Assembly: GCA_024734555.1 (NCBI GenBank)
Contig: JANPWX010000029.1
Span: 372,001-436,000 of the forward strand
From: Trochalopteron elliotii
Taxonomy: Eukaryota; Chordata; Aves; Passeriformes; Leiothrichidae
Reading direction: 5' to 3'
Length of the DNA stretch: 64,000 bases
The position numbers and the translations under genes are program-made. The notes under the pieces are model-generated. The model was not told the DNA's origin and did not search any database. It saw only the letters and a list, made by a program, of their open reading frames with translations. Below are positions 24,232 through 36,557 of this stretch, in pieces (positions within the stretch are counted from its first letter, which is position 1; every line of letters starts with the position of its first letter).

Positions 24232-25120
24232 CCTATGGTCACAAACCTGTAAAGTTCTTTCTCCCCAATCAGGATTTTAGGCCTGATAAACATTCTGGTC
24301 TGTTGTATTTCCTTTATTTTGCAAGAATCACCCTGCCAAAAGAATGAAACATTGGACAGCATGATGAAAGATACTTGACAATAGGCCTGCACAGCACTGG
24401 GATTTTTATCATGTACTGATTATATAATGATTAGATTTACCATGTTACTTTTGGAAATAACTCTATAGTGCTATAAATGTTATATCATTTTTTAAATCAC
24501 AAACAGTTAAGAAATGGAGAAGGCTATTAGCTTCATTGCAACCCCTTAAACTGCTGTGAAATGAGCTCTAAATGTGCTATAAAGTGATTTCAGCAATTTA
24601 TAAGCCTCCTCTGATTAGCCTTGAGCAAGATATAAATGTTAGAGAAAGCAATTGTTGCAGAAGAGATATTCACTTTGGAGATGGATGATCATCTTTTAGC
24701 AGTTTGCACTGAAAACTCAACAATAAAGGTTTGCTCCTCTGGTGTTAATTTCCAGCTAATTTCTACACAGACTCCAGAATCTGCAGTTGACCTTAGAGTT
24801 TCAGAAGAGAGAGCTGTTTTACCTTTATCCTGCATGTCCCTTCCCTGAGCTCTAACACCATCTTTGAGGCATCTCCTGAGCAGCACCCTTCTCCCTTACT
24901 CCAACAGGCACCATTTTCTTCCAACATCCTTAAATTAAATTATTCTCACATTTTTTACATCTCATAATATCCACAACAAAAACAACTGCCACTTTTGGAA
25001 GAACAATATCCCAAAATGTGATCAATACACTGAAGTTGTTGATGTACTGCATTTCTGAAGTATCTCTTTTCAGAGAGAATTAAAGTTCTGAGCACTGAAG
25101 TGTCTGTATTGCAAATAGCT
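24232..25120. other. non-coding block
   Basis: No gene is recognised. A 70-codon plus-strand open frame (24,636-24,848) lacks good splice or translation context. The AT-rich segment 24,480-24,640 carries no repeat signature. Confidence 0.55.
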
Positions 25121-25282
25121 GATGGAGAAAACATTTCCTGGAAGTGTCCAAGGCCAAGCTGGATGGGGCTTGGAGAAACCTGGGCTGGTGGAAGGTGTCC
25201 CTGCCAATGGCAGAGGGTGAAATTAGATGACCTTTAAAGACCCTTCCAACCCAAGCCATTCTGTTATCTGATATTCCATAAC
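25121..25282 (+). mobile_element. CR1 LINE 3' end fragment
   Basis: This is the clearest mobile element in the window. Ordered landmarks of the avian CR1 3' region are present: CCTGGAAGTGTCCAAGGCCA, then GGATGGGGCTTGGAGAAACC, then GGTGGAAGGTGTCCCTGCC, then GATGACCTTTAAAGACCCTT, then CCAACCCAAGCCATTCTG. A decayed copy of the terminal octamers follows. The copy is 5'-truncated to about 160 bp, as is usual because reverse transcription stops early, and it has no poly(A). It encodes nothing. Divergence from the consensus I remember is moderate, so the insertion is not recent. Confidence 0.93.
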
Positions 25283-28164
25283 AGAAAAAGGACATAAACA
25301 CAATCACTTTTTCCTAGCAAGTGCACACACCATAGCCAAGAGAAGCACGATTTTTTATTCTTCATTTCTTGACACCATTTGCTTTTATGCCTTTAAAACA
25401 CATGTTGAGAATGTAAAAGTATAATTTCCTGCTAGTCTGGACATGAAAGGAGTCATTTATAGAAACTCAAAGTCTTTTTTTCTAACACCATTTATGAAAG
25501 CTATTTATTAGAGCCCTGGCTGACTGCCCTGACCTGCTGTTCCCAGTTCAAACCACTCACTTCTCTGACAGTATAACAAGCCACTGATCAATACCTGGGA
25601 TCTTCTCTGAATAGAAGTTAACTTTTTCCACTTCAGTAAGCAGTCCTCCCCTACCTCCCCGAAGCACAGCAGAGCCAACCAATTCTCAGTATCTGCTTCA
25701 TCTGTTTGCATTTTATGAAGTGCTTCAGAGCAGGGAGGAGGACTCCTGCATGACAAGCTGTCACCCAGCTTCTGCACAATTCCATTAGGAAGCCAGACTA
25801 GAAATTATTTGCCTGGAACTGCCTCTTCCATGCACTTGGAGCTAGGGCTGCATGGGAGATAAATCACAGGAATATCAACTACTCCAGTGTCAAACACTGG
25901 ACATGGAAAGCTGTAGAACTCAGCTGCAGTGTACTTTATATATACCTGTGCACACAAATGCTGTATTACCCAGGAGAGTAAAGGAGAGGTGTTTGTGCAT
26001 GATGAAGTTCCCCTTCCAGACAAAACTAAATTACTTTTATTTGGGATTCTGAAGATTTTTTTTCCAGGCATTTAAAGTGGTTTTATTTTGCTGGGTGTTC
26101 TGGTTTTCTGTTTTGTTTTACTTTTTTTAACCTACGCATACCCTTCTTTATACTCCAGGCAGGAGCAGGAAAGGTACAGTTGTGGTATGACAAAAATATT
26201 GACCCAAACTAGAAGTGCCAGAATCCTCAAGAGAAACGTTTCTAAGATTTGAAGTCCAAGTCTGCCATTTCAAAATGTGTTCATGCCCTGAATAAGCTTG
26301 TAAACTTTTGGATACTCATACAAACTAAATTAATCCCTGAACCTTTTGTGATACATTTGTTGTAATTATGATGGGAATTGTTACAAGAATTTAAAGCAGT
26401 ACAGTTCATAAATTCTATTAACCTCTTCATCAAAGATCACTTTGAAAATGCCACTGGATCTGTTACAGCTTTTTTTTAATGTTCTCTGCCTGCCAAAATT
26501 TCTATTTTCTGCACAGCTAATAGTGCTTGAAAGATCTGTTCACAAGATTCCCAAAGAGAGTTTCAGATATTATGCTCTACAAAGTATAAAAAGAAGATTT
26601 TTAATTACTAACTTTTGTTTGCATTTCTTTTTAAAATAGATGAATTTTAAAGTACATAAAAATTAAATTATTCAAATTAAATTAATAATATGAGACCAAT
26701 TATTAGTATCTGCAAGGAATAAGAGCAAAGATAAAACATCCAGATTGAATGGATTTGGACATTTGGACTTCATTGGAGTCTCATAACTTCAGCACTTAGG
26801 TAACTCCTTGCTTGTGAAACAAAGATGTTGTGACTTGAGCTTTCTGGGAGAGAGAGAGGGACAGCTCCACAGTTTATATTCCAGTGCAAAAGTATAAACT
26901 TAAATATTAAGATAAATGATCAACAGATAAACACTAACAGTCATAATTCATTTCCAGTTGGACTTTTTCCAGGTTACCCACACGTCAGAAGGGCTGGTCC
27001 TGGAGGCACAGAGTCCCTCATCTTTGGCAACTTCATTTCCTCTCACACCATCCCAATAGCATCACCAGACTTCTCAGGGAAAACTGCTACACAGGGACTG
27101 TGAACAGTGAGGAAACCTGAACTGAGGATTAAGAAATAAAAATTACAATCTCAAGAAGCTAATGCTTCCACATAGTGTGCAATGATTCTTGAGACACGAG
27201 TTTTGTGACATTTTTGTGATCATCTGTCAGAACCCTCCCTTCAGCCTTTTCTGTGACCTCACACAAATTATGTTTTCCTGAGCCTCAATTCCCTACCTGT
27301 ATAATAGGAATAACAACATAGTCAACAGTTTGAGAAGGGAAACATCTAAACGTTGGCTGAAAATCTCTATCAATCAATACAGGCAGACAGAAATATTTTA
27401 TGAGGCTTGAGTTACATGAGAAACTTTTAATAGCTAAAACAAAAAAAAGCTTTGAAAAAGCTCACTGTGATACAAAATCAATCATTTTAAAGTAAGTTTT
27501 GATTTATTGTGTCATTACTGCCTCAACAAAACCATTCAGAAGCCTCTTTGTGGTATACAACTGTGAAAATGAAAAGCAGCAGATGGAGAAAAAGGCCCCA
27601 TCCAAGAGTGGTTGAGGAAGGTGAAGATGATGGTTTTGTAGAAATATTTCTCTAATCAGATTTATTCCATCAACACAGGGCTTCAGCCAGGGTATATATA
27701 TATGGACAGTAATTAAATTACTCTCTTTGACAATAAAAGACAGTACTGAGTCCTTCCAGCCAATCTGAGCCTCTAATTATGTATGGAGGCTTTCCCAGTG
27801 CAGCTTGACATTTGGTGTCTTTGAAGTCAACCAGGAATTAAATACAGCACAAGCTTGCTTTTAAAATCTCTCTTTTTGGAAAGTCTTCTCTATAGGCTTC
27901 CTGAGCTGACAGATTTTGAAAGACGAAAAGATATTTTTACTTGTTTTTAAATAAACCAAATACACAGAATTCAGGATTGATTAGGTTAGTCTTCACATTT
28001 TTCTGAATCTTTGGAAGTTTACTGAAAGGACTCTAAATTTACACTACAAAATTAATTTATTTCCTTAGATCCCATCCCTCTATTTGCTCTGCATATTACA
28101 GCTGTCATGGAAATAGCCTCAGAATCCAGGCAGATCTCCCAAATACATAAATTTTCACCTCACC
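25283..28164. other. AT-rich non-coding block
   Basis: No gene is recognised. A GC-richer patch at 25,500-25,870 has overlapping open frames on both strands without splice support. A short TATATATATA run lies near 27,694. I see no other mobile element. Confidence 0.55.
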
Positions 28165-28690
28165 TATGGTGAGGTTTAACCCCAGCCAGCAATTGTGCAC
28201 AGCCACTCACTCACTGCTCCCTCCAGTGAGCTGGGAGAAAGAATTAGAGGAGCAAAAGTGGGAAAACTCATGGATTGATATCAAGGCAGCTCTACAGGTA
28301 AAGCAAAAGCTGCACACACAGGCCAGGCCAAATTTACCACTTCCCATGGGCAGGCAGGTGTTCAGCATCCTCAGGACATCAGGGCTCCATCACATGGAAC
28401 AGGGACTTGGGAAGACAAATGCCACCAAACAGAACACCTTCTCCCTTCCTCCCCCTCCTCCTCCTCCTCCCCTCAGTTTATCTGCTGACATTCCACACAG
28501 TCTGGAGCATCCCTGTGGTCCCTTTGGGTCAGCTTTCCCACCTCCCCTCACTGCATGCCCCTCCCAGCTCCCTGTGCAGCCCCAGGCCAGAAAAGGTCCT
28601 GGCTGTGTGTGAGCCCTGCTCAGCACCACCCCTGCCTTAGCAACACTGTTTGCAGCACAAAGCCAAAACACAGCCCCTACCAGCTTTACA
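28165..28690 (-). mobile_element. avian endogenous retrovirus LTR (old, solo-type)
   Basis: The segment follows an LTR layout that I remember as common in bird genomes. Its plus-strand landmarks occur in order: GGTTTAACCCCAGCCAGCAA, AAAACTCATGGATTGATATC, GGGCAGGCAGGTGTTCAGC, GGGCTCCATCACATGGAACA, GACTTGGGAAGACAAATGCC, CCTCAGTTTATCTGCTGACA and ACACAGCCCCTACCAGC. The last-but-one corresponds on the minus strand to a decayed TATA region (GATAAA), which sets the orientation. It includes (CCT)5 at 28,454-28,468. No internal retroviral sequence (gag, pol, env) is recognised on either side. The two long plus-strand frames here (28,166-28,612 and neighbours) are chance open frames in LTR DNA. The right end is uncertain because the expected terminal part is missing or diverged. 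Confidence 0.82.
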
Positions 28691-31600
28691 GATTGTTCAT
28701 CACTGATTATGGTGCCTTCTGCCCAGCCATTCCCATTCCTGTCATGCCTGGTTTAGCCTTGTGTGTGTTTCTTGTCAGAAGAGCTGCTGTTAGTGCATAA
28801 ATTGAAGCTGGGCTGTCCATTACTGTAATAGAAACAGTATGCAAGACAAATATCTCAATACAATCCATTTCCAAGTTACTCTCCATCTCTCAGAGCTACA
28901 AAAAGCTAATTCAAATACAACTCTCTTGCAAGTCACCGCTTGCCTAGGAGAAAAAATGCAAATACTTGAGAACTATCCTCAAACTGCTACTAAGGAAGGA
29001 GATAAATCCAAACAAAACCAAATATTCTTCTGTTACCTTGTGAATTGAAAATGTAACATAAATTTTCTTTCATGCTGCAGCAATACTTGGTAGATTAGAC
29101 AGTCAAAACATAGTTTGATTATATGTTAGCCAGAAACACCTGAAAACAATTTTATTTAAAACCTAAATGGGTCCTTGCACAATTTACCTCAGGTTTCAAG
29201 GACTCAACTTATTAGCACAATAACACTGGATTTCATTATCATTCATTAGTGCTACAAAACTCTTCTAGAAGTACAGATTTAGATTCATAGCTGGATCAGA
29301 ATTGGGAGAAGCTGTTTTGCTAACCAAGATGGAATTCAGGAATTCACAAAACAAGAGATAAGAAATAGCATATTGAAACAGAAAATGGGAAATTTGGATA
29401 TCCATTGCTTCTGGATCTATCCTTTTTGTATTTTCACTTTCTTCCTCCATATGACTTGCAGTATGAAAGGGCAGGGTGTGTGTGAATGCATGCAGCTCAT
29501 ACAAAGCCTCTTCATGATAATTGATCCAAATAAGTAATATTTCTAATTGAATTTCTGTGTTCTAATACAAAAATTATTTTAAGTACCAAATTCCTTAGAA
29601 ATACCTGAAAGATGTTCTCATTTGTGGGTTCTGATCAGGAATTTTCATCTTCTAATCTGTAGTACTCAGCATGGTTTAATGGTTGTCATTTGTAAAATCA
29701 GATAATAAATCCATTCAAATCTTTTACCAAGTAACATATCAAAAGTTACCATGACTATCAACTGCTTTTAGCAATCTAAAAGGTTTTTTAGAGATATAAA
29801 AATAAAATTAGTAAATCATGAATAGAAAAACATGGAGAGGTAAAATGGATAAGCCCTGACTATAGTTAATTTATTTAAATTTTTTCTTTACTTCAGAAAT
29901 TCCTGTCAAGGTAGTTTCTAGATTAGTTTCCTGTTATATTTAAGATATTTATTGATAGGTCTCATATATCTATGTATCTATCTGTGTATATATAGATTTT
30001 TATATAGACTTATTTTAAAGCCCCTACCTAAAGAGGAAAAATAGATGCTTACTTAGCCTACACCATGGCTTGGCCAAAACCACAACACACTGAGAATTAG
30101 TTTCTTTTAAAAGCAGCTTTTCATGTATCAATCTCCATCTCTCTTCAGGGAAGCAGTGACATATGGCAGGGGAGATCCTGGTCCTGGGAGTTTCATTCAT
30201 AAACTCTCATTGCTCCAGGCTCTAGATTAAATGAACAGTTTGACAAATGCTCATGAAGATGTGTCTAATAGGAATATGATTCAGCATTCCTTTCTTGTGT
30301 GGGCAGAAGCCTTCATCTTCTGGCGTTCTTCAGACAGAGCAAGAACACTGTACTTGCTCTTCAAAAACTGAAAGCAGTCCCCATAAATAAGATCCAGCCT
30401 CAGAAGACACACAGAATAGAAGGCAGGGAGTAATCATAACCACAAGGATACAAAGATTATGTGAAAGCCTCAAGAGACAAATGGGAAGATTTACTATTGA
30501 AATATTTATTGGCAGATTAAGTATTTCTTTCTGCACTTCCTTGCACACTTTCTAAGCTGTTTTGGTAAACAGTTTGCACTTTGTCAGATTCCTGGGATTT
30601 CTGCAGCCCTGCTCCCTTCCTCCTGCAGTTGCCACCATCTCTCACTGATACTGAGAACGTGTCTGATCACACACCAAAGTCAGAAACTTTAATAAACACT
30701 TGTAGAGTTCAGAAAGGCAGCTGCACAAGTTGATGTTCTAGTAGTTATTCAGCTGCAAAGAGCTTTGTTTGCTTGATTCTGCTCACTCCTACAATATTCA
30801 GTATTACAGAACAACAGCAGTTCAGTACTGTCCCTGCTGCTATATTTGTTCTTGTGAGAAATCTTCTCCATGACACTCTCCTTAATGAGAATTTCCTTTG
30901 TATTATTATTGTTTTCTTGCCCCAATTTGTTATGATTATCAAGACTATTTCAATTTATTTTTTTTTCTAAAGATACATAAATATTTAGTGAAGGCTATTA
31001 GTATTAAAAGAAATAAATCACAAAGCCTGTTCCAAAACATACCCTACCATTAGAACCTGAACTAATATTTCATATTAAACTGAGTTTCAATTTCTCAGCT
31101 GTAGTGCTCATTAAAATGAAGGAAGTGATTTTATGATCCTTGTAAATAAACTCGTGGAAAAATTACATGAAGCAACACCCTAGCATTAAAGCACAATTAC
31201 TTGAGGGAAACTTCAATGAAAAGTATTCTGCATTTCATCTCAGTACATAGCTTTATTACAGAGTGGCAAAAAACTTTTGTGCTGTGCTGTGATCCACTGA
31301 AGAAGCTGCTCATGTAGTGTGTTTGATATCTCTGAGCAGCTGAACAGTCAAGTTTAAGAGAGCTTAGTGATATCTTTTTCCACCAAGCCACTTGATTTCC
31401 ATTTTACTAAATTATGTACTGGGAAGGAGTGAAAAAGATTATACTTAAGTGTCACGGAAAGGTTAATTCAACACTATAGGACATAGCTTAAGGATTTGCA
31501 GACTATTTACTCTAGAAAAGAAAACTGAATTTCTAGATTGTATGTTCACATCACAGGTAGTGAAGAATTGTGTTTTGGTATGAAGAATATGGTAAGAAAC

Positions 31601-34600
31601 AATCCACTTTCTAGATCTTGTCAGCCCTGACTAAGAAGAGGCAACATTCAACATGTTTCTATTCACAATATCAAGTTAAACAGGTTAAAATGAGTGTCAG
31701 TTCTGCACAGAAACCTGAGCCAACTTGCTGAACTTCTATCAATGCAGTGTGTGAGATGTTTAGTGAGGTGAGCTTTCACTGGGGAGCAAATGAATACAAC
31801 TAGTTTTGTGCTAGAAAGAACCCAGTGCCATCTTACAAATGAGATACTGGAAAAAAAAAATTAAAAATAATAAATTTAAGGGCTATACAGCTTCTCAAAA
31901 GTATTACTATTACCCCTCAGTATCATCTGAGATAATGAGACAAAATACTGAGGGATGCTGCTTAACTTTTCACCTCTCATTAATCTTTATCCTCCAACCC
32001 AGATGGAATCCTAGACAATTTATAGCCATTTGTTGTCTTTTCCTTTCTCCTTGAACTGCCCTCCCTATGTTCATATTTCCTTCCCTTCACACACCCATAG
32101 AGGTCAGGTCGTAAGATTTTCCTCATCAGAAACCTTCTTCTAAGTCTATTTGACAGCAAATACTAAAAATCATGTTTTGAAGCAGTCATTAATCAAAATA
32201 TAAATGAGCAGCAACAATTTTATTAGGCAGCGTTGCCCTTTTTCTTCGATCAGAAAAATTTTCATTATTATATCTGAGAAGGTGCCAAACACAAGGTAAG
32301 CTTAAAGATAAAATAAATAGCTTTATGTAAACACACTATTTCTTATCTTGTAGTGTGAAATATTAATTCTCAGGTTGAACATCTTTCGTTTTGGCAAGCT
32401 TGAACATCTATCAAAAAAGCCACTTGCTCTTTTACAATTCTTGGAAATTATTACTTTTCACACCATTTCTTCCTTCAATTCAGAAGTGTTAAATAGTGCC
32501 CATGACATTCAAGTACATTTCCTTTGAATCCAGCACAGGAAAGATTTTAGCTAATCACCCCAGAAAAAGAAGATATTTAAAGTGAGAAAAAGAAACTTGC
32601 TGCACTGCTCCCCTGGAGACTCTGACAGGAAAAGAGCCATGGAAATCAAGAGTGAAAACTGTCTGGGCCTCAAGGAAAAAGTTTGGCTGAGAGCTGCCCT
32701 TGGGCGCTCAGCACCATGGCCATCAATTACTCTGCCATTAACATTTTGATACATTGTCCTTGTGACAACAGGACTTTAGTATATTGGTACAGATCAATAT
32801 AAATATTACAAAGAAGTTGAGTGTTTTGAATAGGAGAGTGATCACATCTCAGCTGCTACTGCCAGACCTCTCAGATTCCTGAACTCTTACAGAGGTTTCT
32901 GGACATGAATTACATTGACGTGTTCAGGTCCTCAATAAATAGAGATGTGAAGGAAAAAGAGTTCTTGCAAGAATATTACCCAACCCTAGAGCTGAATATA
33001 TAAAGAAGTCATGTGTTAAAATCTCTCCAATGCTACACAGATTGTGTCTGCAGGGGTGCAGGAAAAAGGAGAATATTTCATTACTTTTGACTCCCAGAAT
33101 TAACTTTCAGTGCCACAGAATTAATATCACACCTGTCCCACACCTGAGCCTGCAGTGTAGACTTCTTAGAGCCACACAGCACAAGGTGAAGTGAATCTTC
33201 CTTCTCACAAGTGACAAGTCTTCCACAGTGGGCAATAACTATAATTTTAAAGTGAAAACTTGCTTTATTCTCTACTCTTGGAAGTGTCACCAATTTAAAA
33301 AGTTTCACATTTTAAAACAGAATTAATAAGGAGCATTTTGCTTGGAGATTTTTATTTCTATTGAAAGAGAAACTAATGAAAAAAATACTAGACTGCAATC
33401 TATGTATCTCAGGATGATCATTTCAAGGATGCCATAGGATTTTGCCCTATTTTTCATCCCCATGTTTTGACATTTAAATTACAACCCAGTAAATGTCACA
33501 TTTTTCATATTTAATGTTGATACAGTCAACACTGACTTATTTCACATCTTTATTGCTCTCTTTGTAATTCTAATATATGAAATAAAATTTTTAAACTCCT
33601 AATTATCAAAATGTGTGGTGGAAACATGTCTACTGTAGAAAGAATTCCCAACAAGCTGAATTCAAAGAGTCAACACCATGGATCAGTGCAAAAGCTAGAA
33701 AGTCCTAACACTTTTCAAATCATTGGGTTTGGGTTTTTTTAAGTTAAGAGAGTTAAAATATACCAACTAATTAATTAACAGGACAGCCTTTAATGATAAC
33801 AGGATGTTTCTTAATATTTTACATTTTGGCTGAAATATGGTAAAAAGATGAGTGCAAAAAACTCTCTCTTCTCCCTCATATCTGTGCAAGCACCTTTCAG
33901 AGTCAAGGGAGCTCCCAGCAATGCATTAGCAACCCTCAAATTACCATCTGAAATGCTTACATGTCAATACTTGCCTATGCAAGGAGACTCAATTAGTTCT
34001 GTATGATCCATTCAGTCAAATCCATTGAAGGTGGGACAGTTTTCAACACCCAAATATTCTGCTCAGCTGTTGCTCTGCTTCAAATGCATTACTCTTTATC
34101 TATTATTTTACAAATATGTTAATGAATATTTTACATATATGCTTCTACATGCCTGAACGTAAAATATTCTTACAGACAAAAGGAAGCCTTAGAATTATTT
34201 ATATCACTGAGAATGTGTACAATATCAGTATTATAATGCTAAAAATATATTTTGAAAAAAATCTGCTCGATTATTAGTACAACGAATTTGTATGATAACT
34301 GTCTCCCATAAATCACAGCAATTTAAAGCAAGTTGTGGCATATAATTGTGTAAGCCTTACCCAGCACTTTTACAGCCAAGCAGAAAGCACAAATGCACAG
34401 GCATAAATTCCATGCCCTGTAGATAGGAATGCTAGAATGAAAGTAGAGGACTGAAAGGCTGCCATTTTCATGTATTTTCCATTTCCCAAAAAGAGAAAGA
34501 ATTCACTACCAGGTATTCTCCAGGGGATGCCAATGGCAATGACAAGATTTTTTTTTAATCTATCACCCATCTGCCTTTGGAGGTGAAATAATAAATATTA

Positions 34601-35902
34601 AGATGGTTGAGGCATGGCTTGACACGAGAAACTATTAGAAGCGCACATGAAAGCAGACTCTTGCACATAAACAAAACCAAGTTCCTTGAAAACATTCCAG
34701 TCCTGACAATGCAGGTTGAAACACCATTTTCCTATTTCACAAAGCAACTCCCTATCTGTTGTGCTTTTGATATAACCTCAAAGTCTAGGACATCATCTTC
34801 CCTCCCTTCAATGGCACTAACTTTTATACTTGTGCTTCAAAATCTTCTGCACAAAAGGGAGTTGCTTAACTTTAGGAAGCTGCAGAGCACATTTTAACAA
34901 AGTGTACAGATAAGGCATTTGTTGTTCCCCCAACTGAAACGGTAATTTAAATTCATAATTCTCAAATCAAAAAGTGAAAACTCAGTTTTACACTGAATTT
35001 TCTGACACAATTCAGGTTTTGTGGTGTCTTTGTGGATTGTGCATGTTCTCACTAATTTTTATTTTCCTAATCTGCAGCTCCAACTACCTGGCAGCCATTC
35101 AGAGCTGCCCCCAACACACACACTGACTTCAGTTGCACAGCCCTTCATGATGCATATTCATTCCAGCTATAATTATTCATTTATTGCTGAAAAATAAACC
35201 CTCCCTTCCTATCTGCCCTCATAGCAGCACTGACCCACTAGTTACACTGTTCAGCAAGGACCTCTCTAACTTCTCCAAACCTTGCTCCCACTTTGGAGGA
35301 ACATCTCCAAAAATGCTTTCACTGTCTGCTATTATACCCCCTCATTTGCTGGGATTCTTATGGAAATACTTCAGAAGCTTTGCTGAAGTTCACTGCCTCC
35401 CATTCTGCCTCACTTTATTTGGCACTTCTCTCCACATCCCTGCCATCTATGGAAAAATATCTAGCAGTTTTCATTTAATTTATTTTAATATTACAGCTGT
35501 GGTTTTTATCAGCCTCACCAGCAGAAAGCAGCAGGTCAAGTGCAGGAAAGATGTACTCTTTTACCTGCCTTTTCGTCTCCTGGGACATGCAACAAACCTG
35601 CATTCCCTCTTGGATATATCTGAACCTTGAACTTTGACTTAACATTATGATAATGAAATTTAAAAATTATATATTATATAGTAGCTATTCAAGCAGCACC
35701 ATCTAGCTGTCCAAAAATTAAATCCTGGACTGTGGGTATATAGTAAGCTGTATTTCCCTATGGTTAAGAATATAAACAAGCATTTCTGACAGAGAAACAT
35801 GTATTTTCATGGTTCTTGATGCAGCCCATTATTTAATAGAGCCAGAAAAAATGAACAAGGAGATGAAACTCTGTAGTCTTTCTTTGGCTTGTCTGTAACC
35901 AG
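28691..35902. other. long AT-rich non-coding block
   Basis: About 7 kb with no recognised gene, LTR or CR1 copy. It includes imperfect TATCTA/TATATA microsatellite-like sequence near 29,965-30,010 and many short open frames. The longest (35,184-35,630, plus, 148 codons) has no recognisable domain. A GC-richer patch at 32,590-32,730 matches nothing I know. Confidence 0.55.
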
Positions 35903-35997
35903 CACTGCCCAGAGTGGTTAATTCAGTTATTTCCCTCTAAACATCACACTGCCCAGAGTGGTTAATTCAGTTATTTCCCTCTAAACATCACACTGCC
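35903..35997. repeat. exact 44-bp tandem duplication (about 2.2 copies)
   Basis: The 44-nt unit starting CACTGCCCAGAGTGGTTAAT is present twice with no mismatch (35,903-35,946 and 35,947-35,990). The first 7 nt of a third copy follow. Complete identity means a very recent duplication in this lineage, an allelic variant, or an assembly artefact. The sequence is not a known satellite and encodes nothing. Confidence 0.97.
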
Positions 35998-36541
35998 AAT
36001 CCTCTCCTGTGAGGCATCTTCTGACAGAGTGTGTGATTCCCATCCGCAGAGCCTGGGAACCAATACACAAACACACATCTCTGATTGTCAATAATCAAAG
36101 CACAGACTTTCCAAACCTCCCGTAAAGCACCACCAGTGCATCAGTCAGATCTTGGTAGTACATAAGCAATGCTGCCTGATTAATATATAACTGCATGTCT
36201 CCAGCCACAACCATCATTATTAATTTCTAATGTCTATCAGTATCTGTCTCAAAATACCACATACTGTAAGAGATTTTACTAACGTTCAAAATGAGCAAAT
36301 TTCAAGAGATATTAGCACAGCAGTAAGCACAGACTTCTTCATTTACAAGGGTGATTGGATTTTTAGAAGAGATTATATCAAACTTGTTTGTCAAAGTGCA
36401 ATACAGATCTACCCAGAAATAAATGACCTCAATAAACATAACTACAGCTAAGAAAATGAAGGAGCCTGCAGAGTTTTGTGACTTTGCTCTTTTCAGCATT
36501 GCAGTCATGAGACAGTGTGAGTTTTGTCCCCTTTCCAAGGG

Positions 36542-36557
36542 AAAAAAAAAAAAAAAA
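36542..36557 (+). repeat. A16 homopolymer
   Basis: Sixteen A residues in a row. There is no AATAAA at the right distance upstream, and the flanks are not recognised, so it is listed as a simple repeat. Confidence 0.93.

Noticed and set aside
24081..24392. Minus frame with very hydrophobic Phe/Val/Leu/Cys stretch suggesting a membrane protein
   Set aside because: Produced entirely by the CAAA-rich simple repeat read on the other strand.
24636..24848. Plus frame with a WD-repeat-like flavour (LLAVCTENSTIKV)
   Set aside because: Only one short resemblance, a weak GTTTGC donor nearby and no further repeats, so chance is the better explanation.
28166..28612. 148-codon plus-strand frame with poly-Pro
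   Set aside because: Coincides with an LTR; the poly-Pro run comes from the CCT repeat.
35184..35630. 148-codon plus-strand frame
   Set aside because: No domain, membrane pattern or splice signals that I recognise; overlapping frames of similar quality exist.
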